This document shows positions 1 to 12,289 of a DNA stretch of 64,000 nucleotides, in pieces. The stretch comes from Salvator merianae (Eukaryota; Chordata; Lepidosauria; Squamata; Teiidae): contig QVOM02000042.1 in the NCBI GenBank assembly GCA_003586115.2, forward strand, positions 37,798,019 through 37,862,018, read 5' to 3'. The first letter of the stretch is position 1. Each line of letters opens with the position of its first letter. The notes beneath the pieces were generated by a model. It was given only the letters and a program-made list of their open reading frames with translations. It made no database searches and was not told the DNA's origin. The position numbers and the translations under genes are program-made.

Positions 1-795
1 AACAGCAGACAGAAAGTTAAGCTTTCTAAAATCTGCTGTTGCAAAGGTGCCATTAGCTGGTATTACTTATAGTATTGACCTTTTGTTTTGTTTTGTTACT
101 GTTTAATCATTTTAAACATTTGAGCTTCTCCCGGCACGCTTATGCTGCTAATAAGTAAAACTACAGCCCAATGAACTGATGTTTCATATGTTGAAACTGT
201 TCAGTTCTGAAGTACGTTATGATAGCTTAAGACGAATTGCAGTGTGGGATGCATATCAAGCGATATTAATATTTGAATTATGAAATATAAATTGACCTTG
301 TTCCTGATCTCCTGCGTTCCCTTCTTCAATATTTGTTGAACACAGAGAATGTTTCTTGTATTAATGCAATCAAATGTGGATCTGGGGGCATCCAGTTTCC
401 TTAATCAGAATATGCCAATCATTGTTGCTTTTTAGATCTTACTTTTCTTGGAAGAATGGAATTTTCATGTATCGATAATGAAAGTTTTGATAGAAAAGGA
501 AGACAGAAGTTTGTGAAAACTGGGAGAACCTGTGGCCTATAGTAGGCGGAGTGGATGCTGGAGTTTGCCCGATAACTATTTTCCTCCATCTCCTCTGAAT
601 CATTAGAAGACATACACAAACTTTTCTCTGCAAAAATTTTAGAAACTCAAAACTAAATTTTATGTACTGCTCCTTTGAAATGATGGATTTTACCTGATGA
701 GGGAACACAGGTCAGTAAAAGTAACAAAGATGCCTTGTATGAGAACTATTAGGCTCAAATCCCAGCTTCATAAAATATTTAAGCAATAAGGTGAC
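1..795. other. Unassigned AT-rich DNA
   Basis: I see no gene, repeat family or regulatory site that I can support here. The short open frames near 420-710 lack any recognisable domain and overlap each other on the same strand in different frames, as chance frames do. Confidence 0.5.
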
Positions 796-905
796 TGAAA
801 GTTATCCAGTCCAACCCCCTGCTCAGGGCAGCTGCTCCTGATTGCTACCTGCTGTGGAGCACAAAACCCCAAACTCCTGATGTTCCAACAGCTTCCTATA
901 GTTGT
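796..905 (-). repeat. Possible CR1 3'-end scrap joined to a dispersed module
   Basis: The phrase ATCCAGTCCAACCCCCTGC near 797 matches the reverse of the usual CR1 3' end. It is followed by a CCTGATTGCTACCTGCTGTGGAGCAC module that recurs near 36630 and 53330. The stretch is short and degraded, so the family call is tentative. Confidence 0.35.
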
Positions 906-907
906 TA

Positions 908-1735
908 AATAGCTTTGGGAATAAAACAGTGCCTTGAGAGATCCGTCAGCTCAGTTGTCAGGCCACTGAGGCATAATCTGAGATCAACCCTACAGCAGGA
1001 GCTGAACAACTTTTACACAGTGCTTCCCACTCCCATCCACATAGACAGTACAGGGGGATACTGTGATCTGCGGTATCAACAGCTGCTGAAAGTTCAGATG
1101 GAATTGACAGAGTTGCACTCCTTGTGTCTTTCTCCTGCGACAAGTCATCCATCAGGGCAACCAAGACTGATTCTGTCCAAACCTAGGCCTGAACCCAGAC
1201 TGAAATGTGTCCAGATAATCAGTTTCATTAAAGAACACCTGTAATTGCACAGCTACCACCTTCTCCAGAATTTTACATGGAAAGGGGGTGTTAGCCTCTG
1301 GGTCCAGGGAGGGATTTTTCAGGATTTGACAAATCACTTCTTCCTTCAAGGCCAGTGGGACCACATGTTTACACAAAGATGCATTCACTACTCCATGGAT
1401 CCACCCAATCAACCTCTCCTGGCTAGCTCTAATAAGCCAAGTTGGGCAAGGATCCAGAGTGAATATTATAGGCTGATCAAGAGTTTTGTACACATCCCCA
1501 GACCTCAAAAACTGAAAGTGATGTCACAAAATTGGATAAGGCAGATCACTAGACACCTCACCAGGTAGTATCTCAATTGAGGTGCTAATGTCAGCTTGGA
1601 GACAATTGACTCTGTCCTCAAAACACCTTGCAAATTTATCACAGCAAGCTTCTGAGTGTTCGAATACTGGATTTCCAGGAGCAGATGACAGCAGGCCCTT
1701 AACCACTGGGAACAGCTTTAACATCATAAGGCAAT
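908..1735 (-). pseudogene. L2/CR1-type LINE reverse-transcriptase fragment, degraded
   Basis: Read on the minus strand from about 1735 down to 908, three overlapping broken frames give a consistent LINE protein order. First comes the region before the reverse transcriptase (1727-1524). Next is a segment with LDPCPTWLI, KNPSLDPEAN and DTFQSGFRPRFG (1508-1152), which are hallmark stretches of the fingers domain of CR1/L2 reverse transcriptases. Then comes VALMDDLSQEKDTRSAT followed by a decayed DTADHS (1164-958), corresponding to the first catalytic aspartate motif. A remnant SQGTVL follows near 940. Stops and frameshifts separate the pieces and the YADD half is missing, so the copy is dead. 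Family level (L2 versus CR1) is less certain than the reverse-transcriptase assignment. Confidence 0.85.
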
Positions 1736-2214
1736 GGCCATTTTTGCACTTAATACACTAGCACAGAATAATTAGTCTGTGCTAGCATAGTACTTTACCG
1801 TGCAGCATGGACACTGTCTGCACTATGTGGTAGAAAACTAGCTAGTGGTGCAAACGCTGGTAGTCGTGCCGGCTAGTGGTGCCAATGCTGGCTAGCGGTG
1901 TGAATACTGGTAGCCATGCCCAATCTTCGCCATGGCAGTGGCCAGGAAGCGTCCAGCCATTGCCATTGTGACCGGGAGGTCCATGCAGTGTGCAGGCCAG
2001 TGTGCAGGCCAGTCATTGGCCAGTCATACATGCGCGATGAGCAGATCACACCCAAGATGGGTGCCGTACCAATGGTAAGTGCAAACAGTCCCTTACCAGG
2101 AGCTCACTATGAGGTTGCAGACTACAATTTTCTACACTAGTGATTGGGAGTGGTTGAATACCACTTCCGGTCACTTCAGTTGTCTTGTGGTGTGAACGTA
2201 CTTGACTAGTGAGC
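1736..2214. repeat. Composite foldback-type repeat, unclassified
   Basis: There is a short hairpin TAGCACAG...CTGTGCTA (about 1758-1783). It is followed by a module GCAGCATGGACACTGTCTGCAC that recurs near 36680. Several GCTAGTGGTG(C) motifs then repeat loosely between 1841 and 1910. The block stops where the hAT element at 2223 inserted. I cannot name the family or its ends. Confidence 0.4.
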
Positions 2215-2222
2215 ATCTGAGA

Positions 2223-3069
2223 TACGGGTGTGCACGAAGCTTCGTGGCATTCGATTTTTGATCGATATTCGTGATTTCGTGCCCTTCGCATCGAATGCGA
2301 AGGGCACCAGAAATCACGAATGCGAATTGCGAAGGTCCCTCAATTTTTCGAAGTATTTCGGGACCTTCGCAATTTGCCAAAGTCTCACCTCTCTAGGCTG
2401 TCAGCGCTGGCGCTGACAGCCTAGGGTGAATCAGCCAGCCAGCAGCGAGTGGAAGTGCAGAAAATTCAACGGAAGGGAGGGATTCCCTTCCCGTTGATTT
2501 TCCTTCTCTTCCCCTCACTGACTCACCCCCCTAGGCTGTCAGCGCGAGCGCTGACAGCCTAGGGTGAATGAGGCAGCCAGCAGCCATCGGAAACGGAGCA
2601 ATCAAGGTGAACGGAAGACCTTTGCCTTGATTTTTCTGCTTCCGATGGCGCTCGCCTCTCTCTCATCCCCCCCCCCAGTCTGTCATCAGACTGACAGACT
2701 GCGGCGGGAGTGAGAGAGCGCGCTGCGCCATCGGAAGCAGATAAATCAAGGCGAACGGAAGACCTTTTTGCCTTGATTTCTCTGCTTCCGATGGCGCTCG
2801 CCTCTCTCTCATCCCCCCCCCAGTCTGTCATTACACTGACAGACTGGGGGGGGGGGAATGAGAGAGAGGCGAGCGCCATCCGAAGCAGAGAAATTAAGGC
2901 AAAGGTCTTCCCTTCGCCTTGATTTATCTGCTTCCGTTCGCGGCGAAGATTTTCACCGTGAAAACGAAGGGCTTCATTTTCGTGCGTATTTTTTCGCACG
3001 AAAACGAAGCCTAGGAGCTTCGCAGTCCTGCGAAGCGAAAAGGGAAAAGTGCCTTCGTGCACATCCCTA
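2223..3069 (+). mobile_element. Non-autonomous hAT element, group I, copy 1
   Basis: The 847-bp element starts TACGGGTGTGCACGAAG and ends CTTCGTGCACATCCCTA. It is flanked by a perfect 8-bp duplication ATCTGAGA (2215-2222 and 3070-3077), the insertion signature of the hAT superfamily. The interior is a chain of near-palindromes: the CCCTTCGCATCGAATGCGAAGGG stem near 2281-2309, the CTAGGCTGTCAGCG stems near 2393-2423 and 2531-2564, and GAGAGGCGAGCGCCATC repeats. A 145-bp unit beginning CAGTCTGTCATCAGACTGAC occupies 2676-2820. The 167-residue minus-strand frame at 2559-3062 is low-complexity palindrome translation, not a gene. No transposase is encoded, so mobility must have come from elsewhere. 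Confidence 0.93.
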
Positions 3070-3077
3070 ATCTGAGA

Positions 3078-4414
3078 TGCTTGTTAATGCCAAATGAGAA
3101 CAGGCCCAATGACGCTATTTTACCTATAGCTGGAAAGGTTCAATGAGCTTCCATGGCAGAGCAAGGAATGTTTGTAGCACAGAGCTCTTAACTACTGCAC
3201 TACTATAGGGTCCCTCCTACGTATCACAGGACTATAGTTATTGTACTTTGCAATGAACGTACAGCTGCACTATCTCAGTTCGTGAGAAATTCTTTTGTAG
3301 CTGACATTTAACTTGTTTGTGGACTGTGGGAAGAAATGTTTGTTCTACAGTGTGGAAAATTTACCACCACCACCCTGCAATCCTCACCCTGTCCCTGATT
3401 TTTCTCCTTTCCCACACACTTAATCCATCACTGTTTTACTTTCCTTCCCCTGCCTATCAATATCCAGAAAAATCACCACTTTCCTCTTTCAGGTTTTAAA
3501 ATCCTTGACTAGCAGCTTGGGGAATTGACTTATGATCTTTTGAATATAGGATGTTCCACATCTTGCTTTCTCACGGCATCTTGAGCCACCATACCAAGAA
3601 GTCCCATTAAGAATGTTATTAACTTTACAGATATAAGCTCCCTCTCTCTGTAACTACTGTTTATTTCAGATTGCTAGCTAATTGGCATGCTCTAACACCC
3701 TTGTTAAGCCGACCAGAATATATTGCTTTAGAATGCCTTGGGAATTTAACTAATTTCATGCTAGAACTTAATAAGTAGGATCCGACACTCTCTTTCATAT
3801 CACCAGAAATCCATTAGGTGACTAACTCCTTTCAGGAGTGGATGAAAGCTTTATTAGTCATAGGTTTTCTGCTCTAAACATGTCAGTAGAATTTAGCATA
3901 GGATCGGCCCTGAAATGCAATTTACTTTCCAGCTGAGTAAAACTCACAGTGATGCTTTCAGAGGGTGGAAATCCATATTAAGCATGCCTTTGCTAAGCAG
4001 GATTATAATTGTATTTAAATGTACATTTGTGTTTTAGTGTATGAATTTAATTTAGTTACATACCAATTGTAATGGAATGGGTCACTTGAAATATGTTCAG
4101 TTACTTCAGCTAATAAATCATTGTTCCTGAATGCCTGTTGCATAGTTATGTAGATTATACACTTAAAATTACCAATTGCACTGACCTTGTCTTGGAACAT
4201 ATTCTTTTATTGTGTGGTCATGCATGTAGTTTATCACCACACTTTCAATAAGTGGATACAAGTATTTTTTGTAAATTTTTAATTTTTTATGTTTTATTTG
4301 TATTTCTTGCAAATATAAATGTAATATAAGGAATATAAATATATTCCTTCAAAGAGTGTAAGCTGGTGAACATAAATCTTCTCTTTTATCACCACAACTC
4401 TATGGAGCAGTTTG
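3078..4414. other. Unassigned AT-rich DNA
   Basis: No open frame, repeat family or motif here can be supported. The stretch is ordinary AT-rich non-coding sequence. Confidence 0.5.
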
Positions 4415-4500
4415 TTTATATTCTATCCTATCCTGTACACAGAGGTCTCTGGGCAGGTTACAATAAAAACAATATTTAAAAATGTTTAAAAATGGGTGAT
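4415..4500 (-). repeat. L2/CR1-type LINE 3'-end fragment
   Basis: The phrase ATCCTATCCTG...GGTCTCTGGGCAGGTTACAATAAAAACA is a decayed reverse copy of the LINE 3' end seen complete at 49770-49840. The same tail recurs on the minus strand near 6763, 36940, 40985, 42975 and 63100. Confidence 0.6.
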
Positions 4501-4683
4501 ACAGAGTTGATGTACAGAGGATTTTAGCCAAATAAAACTTAAGAGCAAATATCTGTTCAGTACCTACTATCTTAAAACAATATTACGTGAAATCTAGATT
4601 ATGTAACAGCTGATGTGATCAAGAGACCTGTCTGATATGCAAGAAAGGAGAAGGGAAGAGAAGGCTTAAAGCACAGTATATGA

Positions 4684-5125
4684 GGCTGCTTCCAGATGGC
4701 AAGAGGAAAATGTGGGATCTTCTTTAGATTCCACAGTTGCCTCTTGCTGTCCCTGCTAGATGGCAGGGCAAAACTGTGCAGCAAATCCAGGCTATTTCTG
4801 GATATTTTGAGAGACAAAATACCTGGAAGTGAGCAAGCACCAGTATCTAGCTCTTGTGCTGAGGGCATTTTTGGCCTGGTTTTGCCCCTGAGCATACATG
4901 TGGCCATTTTCTTCAAGATGGATCCCAGGAGCAAGCATCCAGACAAGGTCAACCATATCGCTATTTGGGAAAAACCCGGATTGAGAGTTGATTTTCCCAG
5001 ATTACTAATATTCCAGGATTTCACCCCTTTATCCCAGGGCTATGTTGAGATTGCCATGGATATGTGTCACAATTCCAATATAGTGCCGGGATAATCTGGG
5101 GTTTAGGCCCTGTCTGGACACAGCC
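4684..5125 (+). mobile_element. PIF/Harbinger-like MITE, long form
   Basis: The 442-bp element has ends GGCTGCTTCCAGATGGC and GTCTGGACACAGCC, which are inverted repeats of one another. It is flanked by TGA on the left and TAA on the right, consistent with a TWA duplication with one change. A second copy of the same interior lies reversed at 17947-18407; shared interior text includes CATTTTCTTCAAGATGGATCC. The 141-residue minus frame and 132-residue plus frame across it are chance frames. No transposase is present. Confidence 0.7.
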
Positions 5126-5491
5126 TAAGATCCTGTGTGTAGAGTGTGGGGATTTTTATGTGGGAGAGACAGGGAAGGTGAAAAAGGACACAACCTTGGG
5201 CTACACGTGCTAAGGAAAAACATGGGGAACAAGAGAAACTAAAATCTCAATATTGAAAACGGAGAGAGATATAATGAGACGTAATATGTTAGAGGCTATG
5301 TTTATATAAAAACTGCAGCTGGCTGTCAACAGTAAGGAGAAAAAGTCTAAAATTTTAAAATATGTAGGCAATTGAAAGCACATTATCTTCCTCCTCTCCT
5401 CTTCCCTTCTCCTTCCCTTTGGAATGGATGCCTGTAACCACTTTGCTAAAACTTTGATTGGCTTCACTTAGTTAAGTGTGGGATAGACAGA

Positions 5492-5716
5492 GACTGTGAT
5501 CAGACACAACAGAACAACAAAAAAAGCATCTCTGAGGCGGCTTATTGAAGGCTTCAAGGTGGAATTGTTCACACACCAGTCTGCCCCTCCCCCCTCTCGT
5601 GAACATTCTATGCTAGAAAAGGCAGATCAGGGAAGGTTGGGGACATGAGGGCCACACAGTGTCTCTCTGAGGTGCCTCTGAGACAGCGCTCCTTTTTTTT
5701 ATGTCTGACCACAGCC
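5492..5716. mobile_element. Short MITE with GGCTGTGATCAGACA ends
   Basis: The left end GACTGTGATCAGACACA and the reverse complement of the right end (GGCTGTGGTCAGACATA) match at most positions. The flanking trinucleotides are AGA and ATA, one mismatch. The interior stretch from GTCTGCCCCTCC to AGAAAAGGCAGATCAG recurs at about 62080-62130, so this is a dispersed family. Confidence 0.6.
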
Positions 5717-6149
5717 ATAGAAGACATATTTATGCCTTTAATGCAGCCAGTATTTGATAGCACCGACAATAATGTATACGTCAAAGCATCTGCTAACGTA
5801 TTGATATTCTGTTTTAGTGCAGAAATAAAGTGGTTTCTTATAACAAATGAACTGACTAAAATGACAACAGTTCCTGAAAAGGGACACGAAAGTATTTCTT
5901 TAGCTAAAGGCTGTGTTAAAGAGGTATATCTTCACCATGCATCTCTATAGTGAAAGGGCTAGGCGAACATCAGAGGTACGTCATTCGACGGCTGGGCTCT
6001 ATCACAGAAAAGACCCACTCATGTGAAATCCCCCTTAACTGTTGATAGAGGTGGCAGTACCAACAGTGCCTGTCCCGCTGATCTTAACTGATGAGTAGGC
6101 CTATATGGGAGGAGCTGCACCTTTAGTTGTTTGGGGTCTAAGTTGTTTA
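5717..6149. other. Unassigned DNA
   Basis: A 101-residue frame covers part of this stretch (5645-5950), but it starts inside the MITE and has no domain I recognise. I see nothing else. Confidence 0.4.
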
Positions 6150-6750
6150 GAAGTTTATATGTCCATGTTAGTACCTTGAATGGAGCTCAGTAGTAAGTTG
6201 GCAGCCAGTGCATTCATTCATGACCAGTGTGATATGTGTCCAACCTAGAATAACTTTGTTGCTGCATTTTGCACTAGTTGTAGCTTCCAAACCGTCTTCA
6301 AGGGCAGCCCAACATAGAATGCATCGCAACAGTCCATTCTGGAGGTTACTAGAGCATGGATCACTGTTGCCAAGCAATCTCTTTCCAGGAAGGGCTGTGG
6401 TTAGAAAATGAATCTGAACTGAAGGTAGGCACTCTTGGCTACCACTGCCATTTCAGCCTCCAGCAACAACAACAGATCCAGGAGTATCGCTCATCTGTTC
6501 CTTCCGTGGTAGAACAGGATGTCAAAAACAGGATGTCTCTCTCTCCTTCATAGACTCAAAAACACAGTAACTCAGTCTTGTCCGCATTCAGCTTCAATTG
6601 GTTGTTCCACATCAAGCCCATTACCACCTCTAGGCACCAATCAAGCACCTGAACGACCTTACCTGACTCAGATAGAATGGAGAGATAGAGCTGGATGGCA
6701 TCAGCTCATTCAGCATCTTCTGATGACTTCTTCCATCAGCTTCATCTGGA
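6150..6750 (-). pseudogene. L2-type LINE fragment, C-terminal reverse-transcriptase part
   Basis: On the minus strand, 6377-6168 translates to a decayed stretch equivalent to the end of an L2/CR1 reverse transcriptase: a WAALEDGLEATTSAKCSNKVILG segment followed by HITLVMNE. It corresponds to the region seen more clearly on the plus strand at 46475-46640. The part up to 6750 matches upstream LINE text only loosely. Many disruptions make it non-functional. Confidence 0.6.
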
Positions 6751-7075
6751 TTTAATTAATTAATTAATATCCTGCCCTTTACCTGAAGGTCCCGGCACAG
6801 GTTACAGCAACAAAAAGTTAAGAACTATAAAACAGTATAAAACACTGCAAATGCCTGTAGCCTGCTTTAGGTAAGACACTGGAGCCATGCAGTGGAGAAA
6901 TGCCCCATGGCCCAGTTGTCTGTATCCAGAAAGGACCAAAGCTGGTGAACCAGTTGGAGGTGGAGGTAGGCACTTCTGGCTACCACAGCCACATGGACCT
7001 CAAATGACAGTGGTGAGCCCAGAAGCACCCCCGTTTAAAAAGCATGGGGGTTACGTTTGACCCTGAGACACTCTA
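6751..7075 (-). repeat. L2/CR1-type LINE 3' end with (ATTA)n tail
   Basis: Reading the minus strand, the sequence runs into the LINE tail TGTAACCTGTGCCGGGACCTTCAGG...GGGCAGGATATT and ends in a TTAA-type repeat at 6752-6770. The upstream part (about 6960-7050) repeats the GGCACTTCTGGCTACCAC module also present at 6428. Confidence 0.6.
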
Positions 7076-9036
7076 CAAGATAAATCCCAGGGAGACAAAC
7101 ATGCTTGGTATAATAGGAAGAGAGACAATGGTTGGTCCAAAGTCACCCAGCAAGCTTCATGACTAAATAAGGAGTTCTAATCTCTTCCCATCTCCCAGCC
7201 TGACACTTTAGCCTCAGTATTAAATTGGCTAATAATTGTCCAATGAGAAGCTCAATATTTCTTTTACTCATTGACAAACTGATGACTGAAGGGAAGTTTT
7301 CTGCCTAGCTACATGTTCAGGAGGAGGACGAGGACGAGGAGGAGGCAGAGAAGAGGAAGGGGGATGACTGAATAGGTCTTTCTGGCATTCCTCAACCAGT
7401 GTAGTTTCTTGCACCATATTTGGAAATAATTTAAGGTGTTGAATTTAGCCTATGAATCCAAAAATGACTGAAGCTTTACAGATGCTTTGTATTTATTCAT
7501 TCTGAGGTTCATAGTTTCTGTGCTTGAGCTGATATATTTTGACTGTACTAGATTCAGATATGGGGGGCAGGAAGCATACCAATTTGTAAATCACCCCATG
7601 TTTATTTTTGTTTTATGAGGAATAGTACAGAAATGTTTTAAATAAACAAAAAATCTTAATGGCTACATGTGCCCATATATATTTGGGTGGTGAATCATTA
7701 GAATATGTGCATATTTTAAAAGTGTTATAGAGGACCAACCCAAGGCCTTTTGTTGCTTGAGACAAAGCAGTAGATCAAACACCACTATCTCAAAGTCAAA
7801 GTGGACAACGTCTGATCCAATTACTCTTACATGTTAGTTGCTACCAGTTTAGCTACCATAATTGACAGTACTATGAAATTCTGAAAACTCCATGAAAATA
7901 AGGCTTCTTCTGCATGGGTATACTGGACTGGACTGGACTGGAGCACTTGCTTCAGCCAAGGAGCTGAGACGTGGGCCATCCTCATACCAATTGTGTGCCA
8001 ATCTGTTTTCAACAATCCAGATTTTGCTTCTCTTTTTTTCCTTGTCTTTTCAATGCAACCAGTGTATGATGACTAGATACTCTTATCATATGTTGGGTTT
8101 ATCCAGGATGAATAAATAAGCTAGATTATTAGTTTAGATGAAAAAGAAAGAGAATCATCAACCGCCCTCGAAACCAAGAGATGGCTGAATGAATGGATGC
8201 ATCTGTGTGGACTTCTTGGCAGGGATATAGAGTGTTTCTAAACTTCTTGGCACAATGCCACCCTTTTGATTATTACTTGTGCCTCCCATTTTTGACTAAA
8301 ATAATTTTGCAATCAATTAATATTAATGCTCTTGCCCATTTATATTTTATACTTTATAATTTATTTCTATTGTTGTTACATTATTCTTGATCAACTAAGT
8401 TGTAATGTTTTGACCTATAAAATAAATTTCTCGTCTGTATTTTTATTATTAAACATTCATTCGATTCTTCTTCTTGACTTCATGCACTCCTTGGAACCAT
8501 CTCATATTCCTTTAGGGCATTTGTAATGTGTTATATAGAAAAGCTTATCACACTGAGACCAAAAAATAGAGCAGTGAATATGGTAGCAGGAAACATTTTG
8601 TGGGGTAGCTTGCTATTCCCCATGCTCAACCTTCTTGTTTGATGGCATTTGCTCAAAGAAATAGTCATCAGATTTTTAGAAAAAGGAATGGTTGACAGAA
8701 CATTACCCAAAGATTCTTTTTAAAAGGGACATGCCAGACACACTAAATATTACAAAACTGCCTCAATGTTTGGAAAGCAATTATTTCAGTTATCCAGATG
8801 TGGCCTTTTTCCAATCAGATTTCTCCTCTCCCCTCCCCCTTCATCAGTCTCCTTTCTATGGTTCTACTCATAGATATCACGCTGGCAGACTGCTTACATC
8901 TCTTCATTATTAATTCATCTCATGGAGCTTAATTGGACAAGGCTAGAGTGAATTTGACAAACATCACAGCAGCAGAAAAAGCAATCACTCTTTCAAGATG
9001 AAAATTTGTTTGATGTCTTACTGTGTAACTCATTTA
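7076..9036. other. Repeat-poor unassigned DNA
   Basis: No family is recognised. Small features are a purine-rich GAGGA stretch at 7319-7360 and three to four ACTGG units at 7921-7942. The short open frames on both strands are unconvincing. Confidence 0.5.
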
Positions 9037-9136
9037 CTCTCCTTGGGAGTCACATGGCCTGAATGTTAATCAGCCATTGATTGGCTTCTCTCCTTGGACA
9101 GTCACATGACCAGAATATTAATAGCTTGGTACTTGG
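9037..9136 (+). repeat. Two-copy 50-bp tandem duplication
   Basis: CTCTCCTTGGGAGTCACATG at 9037 recurs with changes as CTCTCCTTGGACAGTCACATG at 9087. Both are followed by GAATRTTAAT. The spacing is 50 bases. Confidence 0.7.
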
Positions 9137-9901
9137 TAGCAACTCTGTTAGACAACCTTGTGATTGGCTGCCAGGTTAAGATTGGGAGATAAGTGGGTGC
9201 TTGATGAGCACTTGACAGAACTTCACAGAAAATTAAGGCCCTAAAATAGCATGAGAAAGTCTTGTCAAATCAAGCATGATTATCATTGAATGCTTAAGGA
9301 ATTCATCATCCGCATGAAATTGATACACTTCAGCAGCAGCAGCTTCACAGCCAGCAGGGACTCATCAGACTTTTATTTATGTGTGTTCACCAAATCACAT
9401 TAATTCTGAGAGCTAAAACATGCTAAGGATGAAGGTTATTTTCTGTTCAATCTAATTTATCTATGACAATAATCATCACTAATAATATGTCAAATTAGAT
9501 TGCAGTCATTTTATGCATGCATGCTGATTTGGAAAATAGTGTTAAAGCGTTCCATAGTAATTAACTGTCAGTAAAGGTATGCAGGGCCTGAGGTAATCAG
9601 CATATCTGGATGGCAAATTAAGTTTTATAGAATGGATTTATAGATACACATCCATATTTAATTCTTAATATAAATTATATTCTGTTAAAGCAGGTGTAAT
9701 TTTTATAATACTATTAAGGCCAATCATTTTTCTTCAGGCACCTTCACTGCTAATTTATTTGGGGCCAAATTCTACTGTGAATCAAAGGAAAGTTTCTCAG
9801 TAACTTCAAGGAGACTGGTAATATATATTTTACTTTTTCTATTTTTTCTCCATTTTATTATGATCAGCATTCTACTTGCCTACAGGCACGAGTTTTAAAA
9901 A

Positions 9902-9903
<2 letters not shown>
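9137..9903. other. AT-rich DNA, possibly conserved non-coding
   Basis: I see no mobile element. The stretch 9230-9560 is dense in TAAT, CAATCTAATTTATC and ATGCATGCATGC text and is free of recognisable repeats. That is compatible with a conserved non-coding element but does not show one. Confidence 0.25.

Positions 9904-9955
<52 letters not shown>
9904..9955 (+). repeat. (GT)n(GA)n microsatellite
   Basis: A run of about fourteen GT units passes directly into about twelve GA units. Confidence 0.95.
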
Positions 9956-10559
9956 AAGTATTGGCACTGCAAACTGCCATTTTTAGCTTAATTGAATCCT
10001 ACATTATGAAATATAATTCAGCAATAAAAAGATATCCAGTATATTAATGAACTATGCTAGATTCTATGTTGAAATCCACAGCACTATTATTTGAATAAAA
10101 ATGGGCAGAGACTAGATTACTTGTGGCATTCCTCACCTCCAACACCAAAGTGAAAGCAACAATAAAATTTTATGCATATTAACTTAGTCAGCACCTTTTT
10201 TTCCTTAAGGAAAGCATTTAAGGAAAAGCTGCTTCTCGATAGAACTTCTTTTTTTTACAGTAGGTATTTTAAAGCACTGATTACTTTAATAGTACTTTTA
10301 CAGTCTCTTGACTTATGAAGTAATACTGTATTAGGAAATGCTTGGTTCTAAACTGGCTGCTTAATAATGAAATTTTAAAGGGAGACATTTATTCTTCCCT
10401 TTATGCTGCTAAACCTACAGGAATTTAAGGGTTTCTTTTTTTATCTTTTTCTTTTTTCTTTTTCAAGCTGAGAAGAGGAAAAGCTCCACCGCTTGACACT
10501 CAGAAGTGTATATGTGTGCGCATATGAGAGGGGAAAAAAAACTTGTTTCATATTTTCCT
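9956..10559. other. Unassigned AT-rich DNA
   Basis: This is AT-rich, repeat-poor sequence with a pyrimidine-rich stretch at 10430-10465. I see no gene or element. Confidence 0.45.
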
Positions 10560-10935
10560 CACCCTAATCTCCTGTGATCCTGGTACTGCTTCTTCTTCTT
10601 CTCTCTCCCCTCTTTATTGATTAAACGAATCTTCTCGAAAGGCCGGTTCCCAGGCTCTTTGATCTAATCCAATCTGATCTTATCCAACCACTTCGGCAGG
10701 ACATTGGGGAATTAACAATAAGCAGCTTTGCCACAAGTGTTTAATAACTCAACACAATCTCCTTATGGCTCCGAGCTGCTCATGTTCTCATCCAGTCAAC
10801 AGCCCATGGTGTAACAGATTGGACATCCCTCTGAACCTGAGGAATTTTCATGCTCTGTGAAACTAATCGCTTCAAGTTCCTTCATAAATCACACAAAGCA
10901 GATTTCAGCATCTTAACAAATTGAAAGACAGAGAG
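10560..10935. promoter_or_regulatory. Candidate conserved non-coding element
   Basis: This stretch differs from its surroundings. It is complex sequence with no mobile-element signature and contains several possible homeodomain or SOX type motifs: GATCTAATCCAATC near 10660, GGGGAATTAACAATAAG near 10707 and TTAATAACTCAACACAATC near 10740. Nothing here proves function. The call rests on sequence texture only and needs cross-species alignment. Confidence 0.2.
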
Positions 10936-12289
10936 AAGGAAGGAGAGAGAGAGAGATTGAGAAAGCAGGAGGTGAGAACTCGCCCACTGAGCTAAAGATT
11001 AGGGAAGAGTTGGGATAAGTGCCATAGAGCAAGAGAGAGGATGCAATATAATCTACACGTGGACATATTAAATATGTTTCTCAAGTACTTAACTTCCACA
11101 AACACACAATAATTCAGGCAGGCTAAACCTGTACAATTCTGCAAATCCACACTGACCTTATTTTTTTTCTCCCCTCTGTGTGATAGAAACCATGTAAATT
11201 CCACAAAAGATCTCTTCTTGTTCTTCTTGTGATAATAGGCATTTGATGGTAGATACTGAAGGGATCTCAGTTACTCCAACTATTGCTACTGTATTCAGTC
11301 ATTTACTGGGTCCACTCAATTGGATCATCTGAATCCATTTAAATTTGCCTTTGACTACACTTTTGTCATCCTAAATGCAAATTGAATGTCTTCCTGTGAA
11401 ATTATGGTTTCTCCCATAATTATGGACCTCACAGTAGCAGAGGTACAGTAGCAAGGTATTTGAGACCTTTGAATTGGCACAACTTTGTTGCACATTGGAT
11501 AGAAGAAAGGATTTCACTTGCACCACAATTATGCCATCCTGATACACAGATTGCTATTAGTTACCTCCTTACCAATTAACTGGCAGATTTCCCTTGCAAC
11601 ATTTATAATATAAACAGAAGCTTTTAAAATATTTGGCAGGCAGTGCCTAAGTCCAGTTTAATATATACTCAGTATGACTTCCTGAAAAGAAGTTATCAGG
11701 ATTATGGCCTATTATATGAATGGTTTTAATTGACAACATATGTACTCATGGAGAAAAGTAGGTAACCTTTTCTTAGTACCAGGCAGACTTTTGAAAATCT
11801 AATTTCACAATAGTAATAAATAAAGCTCAAAATATGAAGAGCACAATAGGCCAATAAAGATATGGATGGTTTCATCAATCCAAAACATCACCACAGCTAT
11901 TAATTTCCAAGACAGCTAAGACTCTAAGGCATGAAGTAGGACGTGCAAGCCACTGACCTGAATGGCTTTTACACCATTTGAGCCACCAATGCCTCTTCTA
12001 CATGAGGGTCGAGTTTCCTAGGGGAAATATGGAGTAAATTTGGCCCTACTCATAGAGAAACTGAGTTACATTGTCCCTCATTTATCACTACTCCTCACAG
12101 CCTTTCTTGGATCCAGGAGAAGGCTGACAGGCAATTGCATGTCTCAACACAATTTAGGCTTGCTGGCCTTTGCCAGGCCAGTAACTGAGATAAAAAACAT
12201 TCTTTCTAGTGTTTGACCTAGTAAACCTGGCCCTACATCTTCTGGACTTCCAGGTAACCAAAGCGTGCTGCTGAAATAGGTTCCCCAAT
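10936..12289. other. Unassigned DNA
   Basis: There is a GA-rich patch at 10925-10975, then unremarkable sequence. I find no supported element or exon. Confidence 0.45.

Noticed and set aside
2559..3062. A 167-residue minus-strand open frame
   Set aside because: It lies wholly inside a palindromic hAT element. Its sequence repeats itself with the 145-bp unit, and similar frames appear in several phases and on both strands.
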